From assembly GCF_000950575.1 (NCBI RefSeq), contig NZ_CP011005.1:2480001-2544000 (forward strand): a DNA stretch of 64,000 nucleotides. The letters are read 5' to 3'. Position numbers and translations under genes: made by a program. Every line of letters begins with the position of its first letter. Within the stretch, counting starts at the first letter, position 1. Below, piece after piece: positions 24,720 through 32,555 of this stretch. The notes beneath the pieces are model-generated. The model worked only from the letters and a program-made list of their open reading frames with translations. It did no database searches and was not told the DNA's origin. Source of the DNA: Psychromicrobium lacuslunae (lineage in GTDB: Bacteria; Actinomycetota; Actinomycetes; Actinomycetales; Micrococcaceae).

Positions 24720-25133
24720 CTAAGCCTGTGCCGCGTCCCGCACTAAGGCCGTATCGACGAACTGCTCGAACCGGACGATCAGGCCGCCGCGCACCACGAA
24801 ATGGTGAACTACTCTGGCATTGAGTTGCTTGCCAGTACCGCGATGCTTAGCGGTATAACGCGCCAGCACCACCACGTTTTCGCCTTCCACCACGTACTGG
24901 TCATCGTGGGCGGCCCAACCTTCCCAGTCGGCACCCAGCTTTTCCATCACGTTGCTGGTCACTCCTTCCGGAGTCCGATAGGTACCCGCGAGCGGGAAAC
25001 CCGCCATCTCGGTCCACTCCACATCCGGTGCCAGGGTGGCCCGCAAAGCTGCTAAGTCACCAGCTGCGGAGGCCAGATATTGACGACGAACGACGTCGGC
25101 GGGTGCGTTGCCGTTGGCTTCAATCAGCCCCAT
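24720..25133 (-). CDS. SnoaL/NTF2-like protein
   Basis: The 137-residue protein has the NTF2-like cone pattern: a helical start (ADVVRRQYLASAAGDLAALRATLAPDVEWTEM, partly quoted as RRQYLASAAGDLAALRATLA), then strands with VVVLARYTAKHRGTGKQL and VHHFVVRGGLIVRFEQFVD. This is the SnoaL-like layout of ketosteroid-isomerase relatives. The function cannot be assigned. Its start overlaps the end of the metallo-beta-lactamase-fold gene by ten bases, so the two form an operon, divergent from an AraC regulator that probably controls them. Confidence 0.85.
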   Translation of the reverse strand: MGLIEANGNAPADVVRRQYLASAAGDLAALRATLAPDVEWTEMAGFPLAGTYRTPEGVTSNVMEKLGADWEGWAAHDDQYVVEGENVVVLARYTAKHRGTGKQLNARVVHHFVVRGGLIVRFEQFVDTALVRDAAQA

Positions 25134-25930
25134 GCCATCTCACCCTTTGCCACCTTGGTGCCCAGATTTGCGGCGACGGTGAGCCCGGCCGAGGGGTAGG
25201 CTGCCAGCAGAGTCTGCTCAGCAGCTGCCGCATCAGCTGACTCGGCAATCGTCTTTTCAAAGAACCGTAGGTAGTCACGGGTATGCCGGATCGCGGTCTG
25301 ATCGGTTTCCGAACCAGCCAAGCGGTGACCAGCGACTACAAATTCCGGGTTCAGCGCTTCCAGTTCATCGAGCACCCGGACCCACTCAGCACGCAATTCC
25401 GGCGTCGCGGTATCGGCGGTCCAGACATGCAAGCCACCGAACAACAGGACGCCACCGAGCAGTGACTTGCTCTGCTGCTCAAACAAGTACCAGGAGCGGT
25501 CCGCCAGCAGTTCGCTGGCCTGGCGGAGCTCAAGTTGAACCCCTTCGAGCTCGAGAGCGTCGCCCTGCCAGGTCTGGATTTCCACCAAACGAGTGGGCAG
25601 ATTAGCACCAAGGTGCGCCCACGCCGCCAGCTTGCCTTGGTAGCTGTGTTGAATGTGTTCGATCACATCAGCCGGCGCAACGAACTGCGCCGAGGGGAAG
25701 GCATCGGCAATCACTTCGGCACCGAAGTAGAAGTCTGGATCTCCAGCAGTGACCAGTACGGTGCGGAGAGTTTTGCCTGAATCCAGCACAGCAGCCACGA
25801 TCCGGTGGCCATCAGCGCGAGTGAAAGCCGCGTCGACCACCAAAGCATCATGCTCGCCGGTGACCAGCACGCTGGTCTTATTGAGTGAGCTATCCGCAAA
25901 ATCTAAGACGGTGTATTCAAGGGTGGACAT
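25124..25930 (-). CDS. Metallo-beta-lactamase-fold protein with degenerate metal site
   Basis: The 268-residue protein follows the MBL-fold order: TSVLVTGEHDALVVDAAFTR, then a strand VLVTAGDPDFYFGAE, and VVAGHRLAG near residue 200. The usual metal motif HxHxDH is replaced by TAGDPD in VTAGDPDFYFG, so the first two histidines are missing, while the later GH remains. Vmh-like actinobacterial and proteobacterial members often keep DPDFYFG, as recalled. A role as an enzyme with an altered site or as a non-catalytic relative is possible. It has a strong ribosome site (GGAAGGAA) and forms an operon with the NTF2-like gene. Confidence 0.8.
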   Translation of the reverse strand: MSTLEYTVLDFADSSLNKTSVLVTGEHDALVVDAAFTRADGHRIVAAVLDSGKTLRTVLVTAGDPDFYFGAEVIADAFPSAQFVAPADVIEHIQHSYQGKLAAWAHLGANLPTRLVEIQTWQGDALELEGVQLELRQASELLADRSWYLFEQQSKSLLGGVLLFGGLHVWTADTATPELRAEWVRVLDELEALNPEFVVAGHRLAGSETDQTAIRHTRDYLRFFEKTIAESADAAAAEQTLLAAYPSAGLTVAANLGTKVAKGEMAWG

Positions 25931-26052
25931 GGTGTTCCTTCCAAACTATGAAACTTACTCTGACTATCGATCTCGGTCAGCTTGCCGATCTCGATCTATA
26001 AGTAAGATTAGGATTATCGCTCGAGAGTTTCACGGTTTTCTAAGGACAGATC

Positions 26053-27015
26053 ATGGTGAAAAGTGGACAAAATGCCATTAGAAGCATTCCCTTCGTGCCA
26101 TCTTCCGACGCCACCCCCATCATTGAAGTCAGCACGGTAGCCGCCATTTTGAGACGCGGCGGACGAGCGGAGTTCCGAGCCCCGCAACGTCTTGGCTTTG
26201 AATTGCTGCTCCGAGTCTCCGCCGGCAACGCTCGGCACACAGTCGATTTCGTCGATTACTCACTAGCCCCGGGAGACGTACTTTGGATCAGCTCAGACCA
26301 AGTTCACCAATGGGGCCAGATAGCAGAACTTTCCGGGGACGTGGTGATGTTCGCCGAACACACTCTCGCACCGGGCTTACTGAATCTGCTGAGGTTCGCT
26401 GGCGAACAACAAACTCATTGGCCTGCCGTGGCCACGCCAGCTTCGAGCACGCTACATGCTTTTGAAGAACTCACATTGGCCAATCAACAAGCCGGCAAAA
26501 CCGAGTTGAAAACCGAGATCCTGCAGCATCTGCTTTCCGTCACGGTGCTGCGACTGATCGAGCACAGTCAGCAAGCAGCACAACCTGCTAAGCCGCACTC
26601 GCAGATCTTTGCCTGGTTTCGCACCGAACTGGAGCAGCGCTTTCGCTCGATGCATCAGGTGGCGCAATATGCCGCGAGGCTGGGTTATTCCAGCCGCACG
26701 CTGAACCGGGCGGCACAGGCAAACGCGGGCATGAGCGCAAAACAGTTCATCGACCAGCGCATCATCCTGGAAGCCAAGCGATTATTGGTCCACCAAAGCG
26801 GCCCGGTGGTCAGGGTTGCCGAATCGTTGGGATTCGACGACGCGGCGAATTTCTCCAAGTTTTTCCAGCACCGGGTCGGCAGCACGCCAGCAGAATTCAA
26901 GCATGGCACTCACCTTGCTGAGCCGCAGCAGGGTGCACAAGGCCCCAACCCTCAGTCCTGGAAGTACTCGATCTCGGCACCGAGGGTATTCAACCGCTCA
27001 GCCAAGTCCTCGTAG
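26053..27015 (+). CDS. AraC-family regulator with cupin N-terminus
   Basis: The 320-residue protein has a cupin-like N-terminal sensor (about residues 20-110; VDYSLAPGDVLWISSDQVHQ) and the double helix-turn-helix of AraC/XylS proteins at about 200-300, with KRLLVHQSGPVVRVAESLGF and NFSKFFQHRVGSTPAEFK. It is divergent from the MBL-fold operon, its probable target. The gap holds a repeated CGATCTCG (25968 and 25986 regions). Its last 64 bases overlap the 3' end of the convergent murA-like gene. The final 30 residues are poorly conserved-looking, and the stop may have moved into the neighbour. Confidence 0.92.
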   Translation: MVKSGQNAIRSIPFVPSSDATPIIEVSTVAAILRRGGRAEFRAPQRLGFELLLRVSAGNARHTVDFVDYSLAPGDVLWISSDQVHQWGQIAELSGDVVMFAEHTLAPGLLNLLRFAGEQQTHWPAVATPASSTLHAFEELTLANQQAGKTELKTEILQHLLSVTVLRLIEHSQQAAQPAKPHSQIFAWFRTELEQRFRSMHQVAQYAARLGYSSRTLNRAAQANAGMSAKQFIDQRIILEAKRLLVHQSGPVVRVAESLGFDDAANFSKFFQHRVGSTPAEFKHGTHLAEPQQGAQGPNPQSWKYSISAPRVFNRSAKSS

Positions 27016-28493
27016 CCTCGTTCAATCACATAAATATTGCGCAGCTCCGAGGTGCCTCGCGCCGCCAGCATGGCCAGCAGAATACAAGCTGCGGGCCGCA
27101 GAGCGGGCGGGCAGCCAATCTCGGCGGCGCGCCACCGGGTGGGGCCTTCGACGTCAATCCGATGCGGATCGAGCAGCCGCACCTTGGCACCCAGCCGATT
27201 GAGTTCGGTCAGGTAAATCGCCCGGTTCTCATAAACCCAATCATGGATCAGCGTGCTGCCTTCAGCGCAAGAAGCGATCACCGCGAAGAACGGCAGGTTG
27301 TCAATATTCAGACCCGGGAACGGCATCGGATGGATCTTATCCGGAGCAGCCTTGAGTTTAGAGGGCAGCGTGGTGATGTCCACCAGGCGGGTGTGCCCAT
27401 TGCGGGCGGTGTATTCCGCCGAAGCCCGGTACTGGAATCCCATCTGCTCCAGGACTGAAAGTTCAATCTCCATGAACTCGATCGGCACCCGGCGGATGGT
27501 CACCTCGGAGTCGGTGACAATGCCAGCGGTGATCAAGCTCATTGCCTCAATCGGGTCCTCCGAGGGCGCATACTCGATGTCGGTATCGATCCGAGCCTTG
27601 CCCCGAATGGTGAGCGTCGTGGAGCCAATGCCCTCGACCTGGACGCCAAGACCCTGCAGGTAAAAACAGAGATCCTGCACCATGTAATTAGGGCTGGCGT
27701 TACGAATCACGGTGGCGCCTTCGCGGTGCGCGGCGGCCATAATGGCGTTTTCAGTCACGGTATCACCGCGTTCGGTGAGCACGAAGGTGCGGTCTTCCAG
27801 ATCGGCGGCCGGAGCCTGCACCGCATAGAAGCCATTGTGCGCCTCCACCGAGAGACCGAACTGACGGAGCGCCTGCATGTGCGGCTCCACGGTCCGGGTG
27901 CCCAAGTCGCAACCGCCAGCATAAGGCAGTCGGTACAACTCGTGCTCATCGAGCAACGGCCCGAGCAGCATGATCACACTACGGGTGCGACGTGCCGCTT
28001 CCACGTCCATCGACTCCAGGTCCAGCACCGCCGGGCGGCGAATCTGCAGGTCATTGGCATTCAGCCAGGTGCACTCGACGCCGATTGAGGTCAGCACCTC
28101 AACGATCCGATTCACCTCTTCAATCCGAGCCAAGCGGCGCAGCGTGGTGGTGCCGTGGTTCAATAGCGAGGCACAGAGCAAGGCAACGCCGGCATTCTTG
28201 GAAGAGTTCACGTCGACGACGCCGGAGAGCCGGTGCCCGCCGGTGACCCGCAAATGGGTCATTTTGGTGGTGGCGGGAGCACCGACGTTGACGATGCTAC
28301 GGCCAAAAATAATCTCGAGACGCTGGATCATCCGCAAGCTGAGATTTTGCTTGCCCTGCTCCATCCGCGCTACCGCGCTCTGGCTGGTACCCAGTTCGGT
28401 GGCCAGCTGGCCTTGTGTCCAGCCTTTCTCGATCCGGGCGTCGCGAAGCAACTGGGCGACGGATTCTGCGGTTTCCTGAATGTCAGTAGTCAC
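26952..28493 (-). CDS. murA: UDP-N-acetylglucosamine 1-carboxyvinyltransferase with N-terminal HTH domain
   Basis: The 513-residue protein is a MurA enzyme preceded by an XRE-type helix-turn-helix. Residues 12-65 read LLRDARIEKGWTQGQLATEL and TSQSAVARMEQGKQNLS, a Cro/C1-like fold. From residue 78 comes the EPSP-synthase-like body with SSKNAGVALLCAS (Lys99-Asn100, the MurA KN pair) and GGCDLGTRTVEPH with the catalytic Cys195. MurA adds enolpyruvate to UDP-GlcNAc, the first committed step of peptidoglycan synthesis. The HTH suggests DNA binding as well, perhaps autoregulation; this is inference. Actinobacteria often hold such a long form beside a normal MurA. Confidence 0.9.
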   Translation of the reverse strand: MTTDIQETAESVAQLLRDARIEKGWTQGQLATELGTSQSAVARMEQGKQNLSLRMIQRLEIIFGRSIVNVGAPATTKMTHLRVTGGHRLSGVVDVNSSKNAGVALLCASLLNHGTTTLRRLARIEEVNRIVEVLTSIGVECTWLNANDLQIRRPAVLDLESMDVEAARRTRSVIMLLGPLLDEHELYRLPYAGGCDLGTRTVEPHMQALRQFGLSVEAHNGFYAVQAPAADLEDRTFVLTERGDTVTENAIMAAAHREGATVIRNASPNYMVQDLCFYLQGLGVQVEGIGSTTLTIRGKARIDTDIEYAPSEDPIEAMSLITAGIVTDSEVTIRRVPIEFMEIELSVLEQMGFQYRASAEYTARNGHTRLVDITTLPSKLKAAPDKIHPMPFPGLNIDNLPFFAVIASCAEGSTLIHDWVYENRAIYLTELNRLGAKVRLLDPHRIDVEGPTRWRAAEIGCPPALRPAACILLAMLAARGTSELRNIYVIERGYEDLAERLNTLGAEIEYFQD

Positions 28494-28584
28494 AGGAAGA
28501 AAATATCACAAAACGCATATTGATGACGAATTTCTTGCTAAAGATTCGATAACGTCAAGAAAATAGTCGTGACATGCGATAAAT

Positions 28585-29358
28585 CTAACGTCCCCACACC
28601 ACGTTCCAAGCACCCAAGCTGATCGAAACCCAGACCGCGAGAGCCGAAACGAGCACCCCGAAGGCAATGATCAGCACGTCACGGCCGGAAAAGCTGCTTT
28701 CCCGAGCCCAACTACGTTCTTTGCCACCGAAACCGCGGGCTTCCATGGTGACGGCTAACCGGGTGGCACGGCGCACCGATTGGATCAAAAGCGCCATCGC
28801 TTGACCAAGATTAGCTTTAGCCCTGCTCAGGAACGAGCCACTGGCCCCCACCCCACGAGCTCGGCGAGCCATACTCAGCGTCTGCCACTCTTCGGCCATT
28901 ACGCCAATCAGCCGCATCGCCGCGAGGGTGCCCATCACAAATCGCGGTGAAAGCCGCCATTTTTGCGCGAGTGCGGTAGCCAGGTCGCTGGGATCGGTGC
29001 TGAGCACCAGGAGTGCTGCAGGCAGGGCGATCGCTATACCGCGAACCCCAATCGCAATGCCGGTAGCCAAGGAACCCTCGCTAACACTGAGATACCCCCA
29101 GTCGAGCAACACTCGGCCAGAATCCGCCGAAGCCAAAGCAGTGCCCCAGGCAGCCAGGGTGAGCGCGACCAGGACCGGCCAGATCCGCTTCAGCAAAGTC
29201 CACCAGGAAACGCCGCTCAGCGGGAACACCACGAGCAAGCAAAGCAACACCACACTGCCGGAAACCCAATCCACCGAGAGAGCGAGCGAGAAGGTGAGCA
29301 GAAAAACCGCTACCAGCTTGCTCAGCGGGTTCGCCGCCGCCAACCAGCCGCCGTTCAC
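28585..29358 (-). CDS. ykoC: ECF transporter transmembrane (T) component, YkoC/CbiQ type
   Basis: The 257-residue membrane protein begins NPLSKLVAVFLLTFSLALSV, the usual first helix of EcfT/CbiQ proteins. It carries the Ala-Arg-Gly coupling motifs SMARRARGVG and TMEARGFGGKERSW, which dock on the ATPases. It overlaps the ATPase gene by four bases and is last in a ykoE-like, ykoD-like, ykoC-like operon under a TPP riboswitch, so it serves uptake of thiamine or its hydroxymethylpyrimidine precursor. Confidence 0.9.
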   Translation of the reverse strand: MNGGWLAAANPLSKLVAVFLLTFSLALSVDWVSGSVVLLCLLVVFPLSGVSWWTLLKRIWPVLVALTLAAWGTALASADSGRVLLDWGYLSVSEGSLATGIAIGVRGIAIALPAALLVLSTDPSDLATALAQKWRLSPRFVMGTLAAMRLIGVMAEEWQTLSMARRARGVGASGSFLSRAKANLGQAMALLIQSVRRATRLAVTMEARGFGGKERSWARESSFSGRDVLIIAFGVLVSALAVWVSISLGAWNVVWGR

Positions 29359-30965
29359 CGGCCAGGCCTCCTCTCAGAGGTTAGTCGAGGGTCGGAAAGC
29401 CTTGACTCGGGTTGTTCAGGCATCAGTAGTTGCCTGCTGTTGAGCGCTTCAATGAACTGCTCGTCATGGCTTACCGAAACCACCGCGCTGCCTTCGAGCA
29501 GCGCTGTCCGGAGCAGTTCGATGAGGGCCGCCCAGGTCAGCGCGTCCTGTCCGAAGGTGGGCTCATCGAGGATCAATAGCTTTGGCTTGGCCGCCATCAC
29601 GGTGGCCACCGAAAGTCGGCGCTTTTGACCGCCGGAGAGGGTGAATGGATTCGCTTCGGCAAAGTCAGCCAGGCCCAAGGCCTCAAGCAATTCATCGACT
29701 CGAGCGGCCCACTCCTTTTCGGCGCCCTCCTTTTCGGTGCCGCGGCGTCCTTGATGTCGCAGGCCGAAGGCAAGCTCGTCGCGCACATTTCCGGTAACAA
29801 ACTGATGCTCCGGTTCCTGGAAGACACTGCCAATCCGAGCAATCAGATCTTTGGCTTTCCAGCTCCTCGGCTGAGCGCCAAGGCCATCGGCGAGTTCCGG
29901 CTCCGCCTTCAACACACCGGAAATCGGCTTGAGCAAGCCGCCAAGGGTGAGCGCCAGGGTGGATTTACCGCTGCCATTCGGTCCGGTAATTGCGAGCGCC
30001 TGACCGGCCTGTATTTCCAGGTTCAAGCCCTGCGCGGCAGCAACAGCTCTGCGACCTACTGCTAAGGACTCGGTAGTCATCAGCTGCCGGCCGGGTGTCG
30101 AGTTGAACGGCGGCAGCTCTGGCAGATGCTCGGGCAGCCAGATACCTTGCGCAGCCAAGGCTTCGCCCCTCGCTACTAGCACCTCCCTAGGAGTGCCGTC
30201 AGCTTCCAAACCGCCCTGCGCATTTAGCACCAGAACTCGGTCAACCTGGTCACGCCAGACCTCCACCCGGTGTTCCACCACGATCAGGGTGGCCGAGCGA
30301 TCAGCCAAGGCGCTGGCAACAGCGTCGCGCACCTCGAGTACGCCCTCGGGGTCCAGGTTGGCGGTTGGCTCGTCGAGTAGAACCAATCCGGGTTGCATGG
30401 CCAGAATTCCGGCCAGCGCCAGCCGCTGTTTTTGACCACCGGAAAGCGAACTGCTCGGATGGTCAAGCGGCAGATCGAGGCCGACCGCGCGCAGCGCGTC
30501 GTTGACCCGCGGCCAGATCTGTTCGGGCGGTACCGAGAGGTTCTCCGCGCCGAAAGCGACATCGTCACCAACCCGGGGCAAGATCACCTGGGTCTCCGGG
30601 TCTTGCTGCATCAATCCGGCTCGGCCACGGCTTGCCCTGGGATGTGTGCCGTCCAGGGCCAGGGTGCCGGTTTCCTCAGCATCGCCGTCTCCCAGCACAC
30701 CCGCTAAGGCGTGCAGCAGAGTGGACTTCCCCGAACCGGAAGGGCCTAGCAGCAGTACCCGTTCACCGGGCGCAATACTGAAGTCAAGTCCGTGCAGCAC
30801 GGCTGCGGCACGATCGGCGCGGCGGAAAGACCAGTTCTCCGCCGTGATCCGCGCCGGGCCAGATCTGGTTGCCGGCACGCTCAGACGATCGGTTCCCGAT
30901 GCGCGTTCCTGGCTCCCAGGCTTGATAACGCCCCGGTGCGCGCGAGTCCGCGAGTAGCCAGCCAA
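29355..30965 (-). CDS. ykoD: ECF transporter double ATPase, YkoD type
   Basis: The protein contains two ATPase domains in one chain. Domain 1 has GPSGSGKST, LSGGQKQRLA and LVLLDEPTANLD. Domain 2 has GPNGSGKST, LSGGQKRRLS and LLILDEPTFGQD. They energise the ECF thiamine transporter with the S component upstream and the T component downstream. The longest frame (ATG 30965, 536 residues) overlaps the ykoE-like gene by 85 bases. A GTG at 30878, three bases after that gene's stop codon, gives 507 residues and is a plausible true start because the first domain begins only at about residue 40. Confidence 0.92.
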   Translation of the reverse strand: MAGYSRTRAHRGVIKPGSQERASGTDRLSVPATRSGPARITAENWSFRRADRAAAVLHGLDFSIAPGERVLLLGPSGSGKSTLLHALAGVLGDGDAEETGTLALDGTHPRASRGRAGLMQQDPETQVILPRVGDDVAFGAENLSVPPEQIWPRVNDALRAVGLDLPLDHPSSSLSGGQKQRLALAGILAMQPGLVLLDEPTANLDPEGVLEVRDAVASALADRSATLIVVEHRVEVWRDQVDRVLVLNAQGGLEADGTPREVLVARGEALAAQGIWLPEHLPELPPFNSTPGRQLMTTESLAVGRRAVAAAQGLNLEIQAGQALAITGPNGSGKSTLALTLGGLLKPISGVLKAEPELADGLGAQPRSWKAKDLIARIGSVFQEPEHQFVTGNVRDELAFGLRHQGRRGTEKEGAEKEWAARVDELLEALGLADFAEANPFTLSGGQKRRLSVATVMAAKPKLLILDEPTFGQDALTWAALIELLRTALLEGSAVVSVSHDEQFIEALNSRQLLMPEQPESRLSDPRLTSERRPGR

Positions 30966-31495
30966 GAGAGCAGTCCAGCGATCACGGCGCCAGAAATCAT
31001 GCAGAAGACGATGTAGACGGCTTTGAAATCAGCTGTGTATTCGATGTTCCAGCCCCAGAGCAGGAAGCAGTCGTTAATGCCACACATGAGGCCAGCCGCC
31101 GCTCCGGCCAGCACCGAGGCGGGAAGCCGCCAGGAACGGTAGCGGAAAGCAGCGAAGACGAGTTCGGCGCCCAGGCCTTGCAAGATGCCGGAAAGCAGTA
31201 CTGTGCCGCCATAGGGGGATCCGGCAATGAGTTCGCCGGTTGCGGCCACCATTTCGCAGAACAGTGCCGCGCCAGGTTTGCGGATCACTAGCCCGCCGAG
31301 CACCGCCGGGATGAACCAGCCACCGGACCAGAGCGCGCTGAGCGGCGGGTATCCGGCGGAAAGCACACTAATTCCGGTGGCCAGAGCCGACCAGGCCCAG
31401 AAAATGACGCCACCGGCGACCGCAATCACCGCGGCGACCACAATATCCACTACTCGCCAGCGGTAGCTAACTGGGGTTGAGGTTGTACTAGTCAT
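30881..31495 (-). CDS. ykoE: ECF transporter S component, YkoE family
   Basis: The 204-residue membrane protein has about six helices and the YkoE-family segments YPPLSALWSGGWFIPAVLGG, SPYGGTVLLSGILQGLGAEL and CGINDCFLLWGWN. YkoE is the substrate-binding component for thiamine or hydroxymethylpyrimidine. The TPP riboswitch immediately upstream confirms the pathway. The ribosome site AGGAGG lies four bases before the ATG and sits in the 3' arm of a small hairpin at 31500-31515, so the switch probably acts on translation. Confidence 0.92.
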   Translation of the reverse strand: MTSTTSTPVSYRWRVVDIVVAAVIAVAGGVIFWAWSALATGISVLSAGYPPLSALWSGGWFIPAVLGGLVIRKPGAALFCEMVAATGELIAGSPYGGTVLLSGILQGLGAELVFAAFRYRSWRLPASVLAGAAAGLMCGINDCFLLWGWNIEYTADFKAVYIVFCMISGAVIAGLLSWLATRGLARTGALSSLGARNAHREPIV

Positions 31496-31499
31496 GCTT

Positions 31500-31515
31500 C
31501 CTCCTTTTCAGGAGG
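31500..31515 (-). promoter_or_regulatory. Shine-Dalgarno-sequestering hairpin of the TPP switch
   Basis: On the reverse strand CCTCCT-GAAA-AGGAGG is a perfect six-base stem with a GNRA tetraloop, and its 3' arm is the ribosome site of the ykoE-like gene. It is the likely expression platform. Confidence 0.65.
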
Positions 31516-31544
31516 GGCGGCGGGCTTTCACACGCCGAAGAGCG

Positions 31545-31637
31545 CTCGACTCCCTTCGCCGGTACTAACCGGATCAGGTTCGAGGGTCTGCGGTTATCCG
31601 CACTCTCAGCGCCCACCTCGCGGCGGCGCTCCCCTGT
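31545..31637 (-). ncRNA. TPP riboswitch
   Basis: The reverse strand shows the thi-box: GCGCTGAGAGTGCGG (the CUGAGA pyrimidine-sensing block), GACCCTCGAACCTGATCCGG and TTAGTACCGGCGAAGGGAGT. These are the conserved P2-P5 elements in order. It lies about 50 bases before the ykoE-like gene and should reduce thiamine-uptake expression when thiamine pyrophosphate is high. Confidence 0.95.
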
Positions 31638-31677
31638 CGTAACTTTGCTGTCTAAGTTTACACCGACTTAACCCACA

Positions 31678-31736
31678 CCGAGTGTGCAGATCTACATCTT
31701 AAAACAGGGTCATAAGATGTAGATCTGCACACTCGG
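31678..31736. repeat. Dispersed palindromic element, copy 1
   Basis: Arms at 31678-31701 and 31713-31736 are perfect 24-base inverted repeats around an 11-base loop. The conserved core is GAGTGTGCAGATCTACATCT. Near copies occur at 50365-50425 and 51435-51491. It lies 34 bases after the DUF4235 stop and before the TPP leader, so it can also terminate the surface-protein operon. Confidence 0.8.
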
Positions 31737-31769
31737 CCGGTGGAACGAGGTGACTGGGTGAGGAGCTGC

Positions 31770-32030
31770 TTAGGTCAGATCCCGGGACTTATTGAACTTG
31801 GCAATGGCGCGCTGCGCGCCTCGACCGGTCAGGGTCTGGATGATCGCGGCGACCGTAGCTGAGACGATCGCGAAGGTCAGCGCGGAACGCAGGCTATGTT
31901 CCAGGTTCTCGCCGTCCTTGGGCGGCGCATTCCCGGTGGTTTTCGTCCAGATCGTGTCCACCAGCTTATTCGCGGCGAAGCCGGCGCCGAAGCTGATTCC
32001 CGCGGCCAAAAGTTTGAACAACAGATTCAT
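31770..32030 (-). CDS. DUF4235 small membrane protein
   Basis: The 86-residue protein begins with a glycine-rich helix (LLAAGISFGAGFAANKLVDTIW), has a charged loop and a second membrane helix (ALTFAIVSATVAAIIQTLTG) before TGRGAQRAIAKF. This two-helix plan is that of the actinobacterial DUF4235 family, of unknown function. It starts nine bases after the lipoprotein stop, which follows the giant surface protein by six bases, so all three are probably one transcript. Confidence 0.85.
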   Translation of the reverse strand: MNLLFKLLAAGISFGAGFAANKLVDTIWTKTTGNAPPKDGENLEHSLRSALTFAIVSATVAAIIQTLTGRGAQRAIAKFNKSRDLT

Positions 32031-32039
32031 GTCTTCAGC

Positions 32040-32549
32040 CTACTTCAGAGTTCCAGCTTGCGCGGTCAAGATGCAATTGACCGGCTGCTGATAGGACAGC
32101 TGAGCGTTGACTTTCCAGTCCTTACTCTCACCGGCTGGGACGCCCTTGAGCACCACGACGCCGCGCGCCATCACATCCGAACTCGCCGTCACCCAATCCA
32201 CGGTGACCACCAGATCAGCGGTTTCGGCCGTCGAATTTTTCACCTTGCCACTCGCAGAAACGGCGCCCGGTTTGGTGGAGCACTGAGCCAAGGTGGTGTT
32301 GGCCCGGATACCTTTGGCACCGTCCAGCGCTGGAATCTCGGGCAACTGCGGAGAGATCAGCCCTTGACTGGCCTGGGCGCTCGAACTGCTCGGTGCACTA
32401 CTGGAGTTCGAGTCCTTGGACTCCCCTGGGGTACAAGCTGCCAAACCGAGAACCGTCAGCGTCGCCACCGCAATGCTGGCGATGCCGCCAGCGCCAGGCA
32501 GACCGCCCTTACTCATCGGGATGCTGTCTTTTCCAACTCGGTATTTCAT
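32040..32549 (-). CDS. Secreted lipoprotein of unknown function
   Basis: The 169-residue protein has a signal sequence ending in the lipobox VLGLAAC (Cys39), then a Ser/Ala-rich linker (residues 43-60). A beta-rich domain of about 105 residues follows, with a cysteine in AQCSTKPGAVSASGKVKNST and another in NCILTAQAGTLK that could form a disulfide. The pattern of strands (TADLVVTVDWVTASSDVMAR) suggests an immunoglobulin-like fold. Its ribosome site TAGGAG contains the stop codon of the giant surface protein gene. It probably acts at the membrane with that protein. No family is recognised. Confidence 0.8.
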   Translation of the reverse strand: MKYRVGKDSIPMSKGGLPGAGGIASIAVATLTVLGLAACTPGESKDSNSSSAPSSSSAQASQGLISPQLPEIPALDGAKGIRANTTLAQCSTKPGAVSASGKVKNSTAETADLVVTVDWVTASSDVMARGVVVLKGVPAGESKDWKVNAQLSYQQPVNCILTAQAGTLK

Positions 32550-32555
32550 AATCTC

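Noticed and set aside
25968-25994. Repeated CGATCTCG in the AraC-MBL gap as an AraC site
   Set aside because: Only eight bases in two copies; too short to claim as an operator, so mentioned only in the AraC entry.
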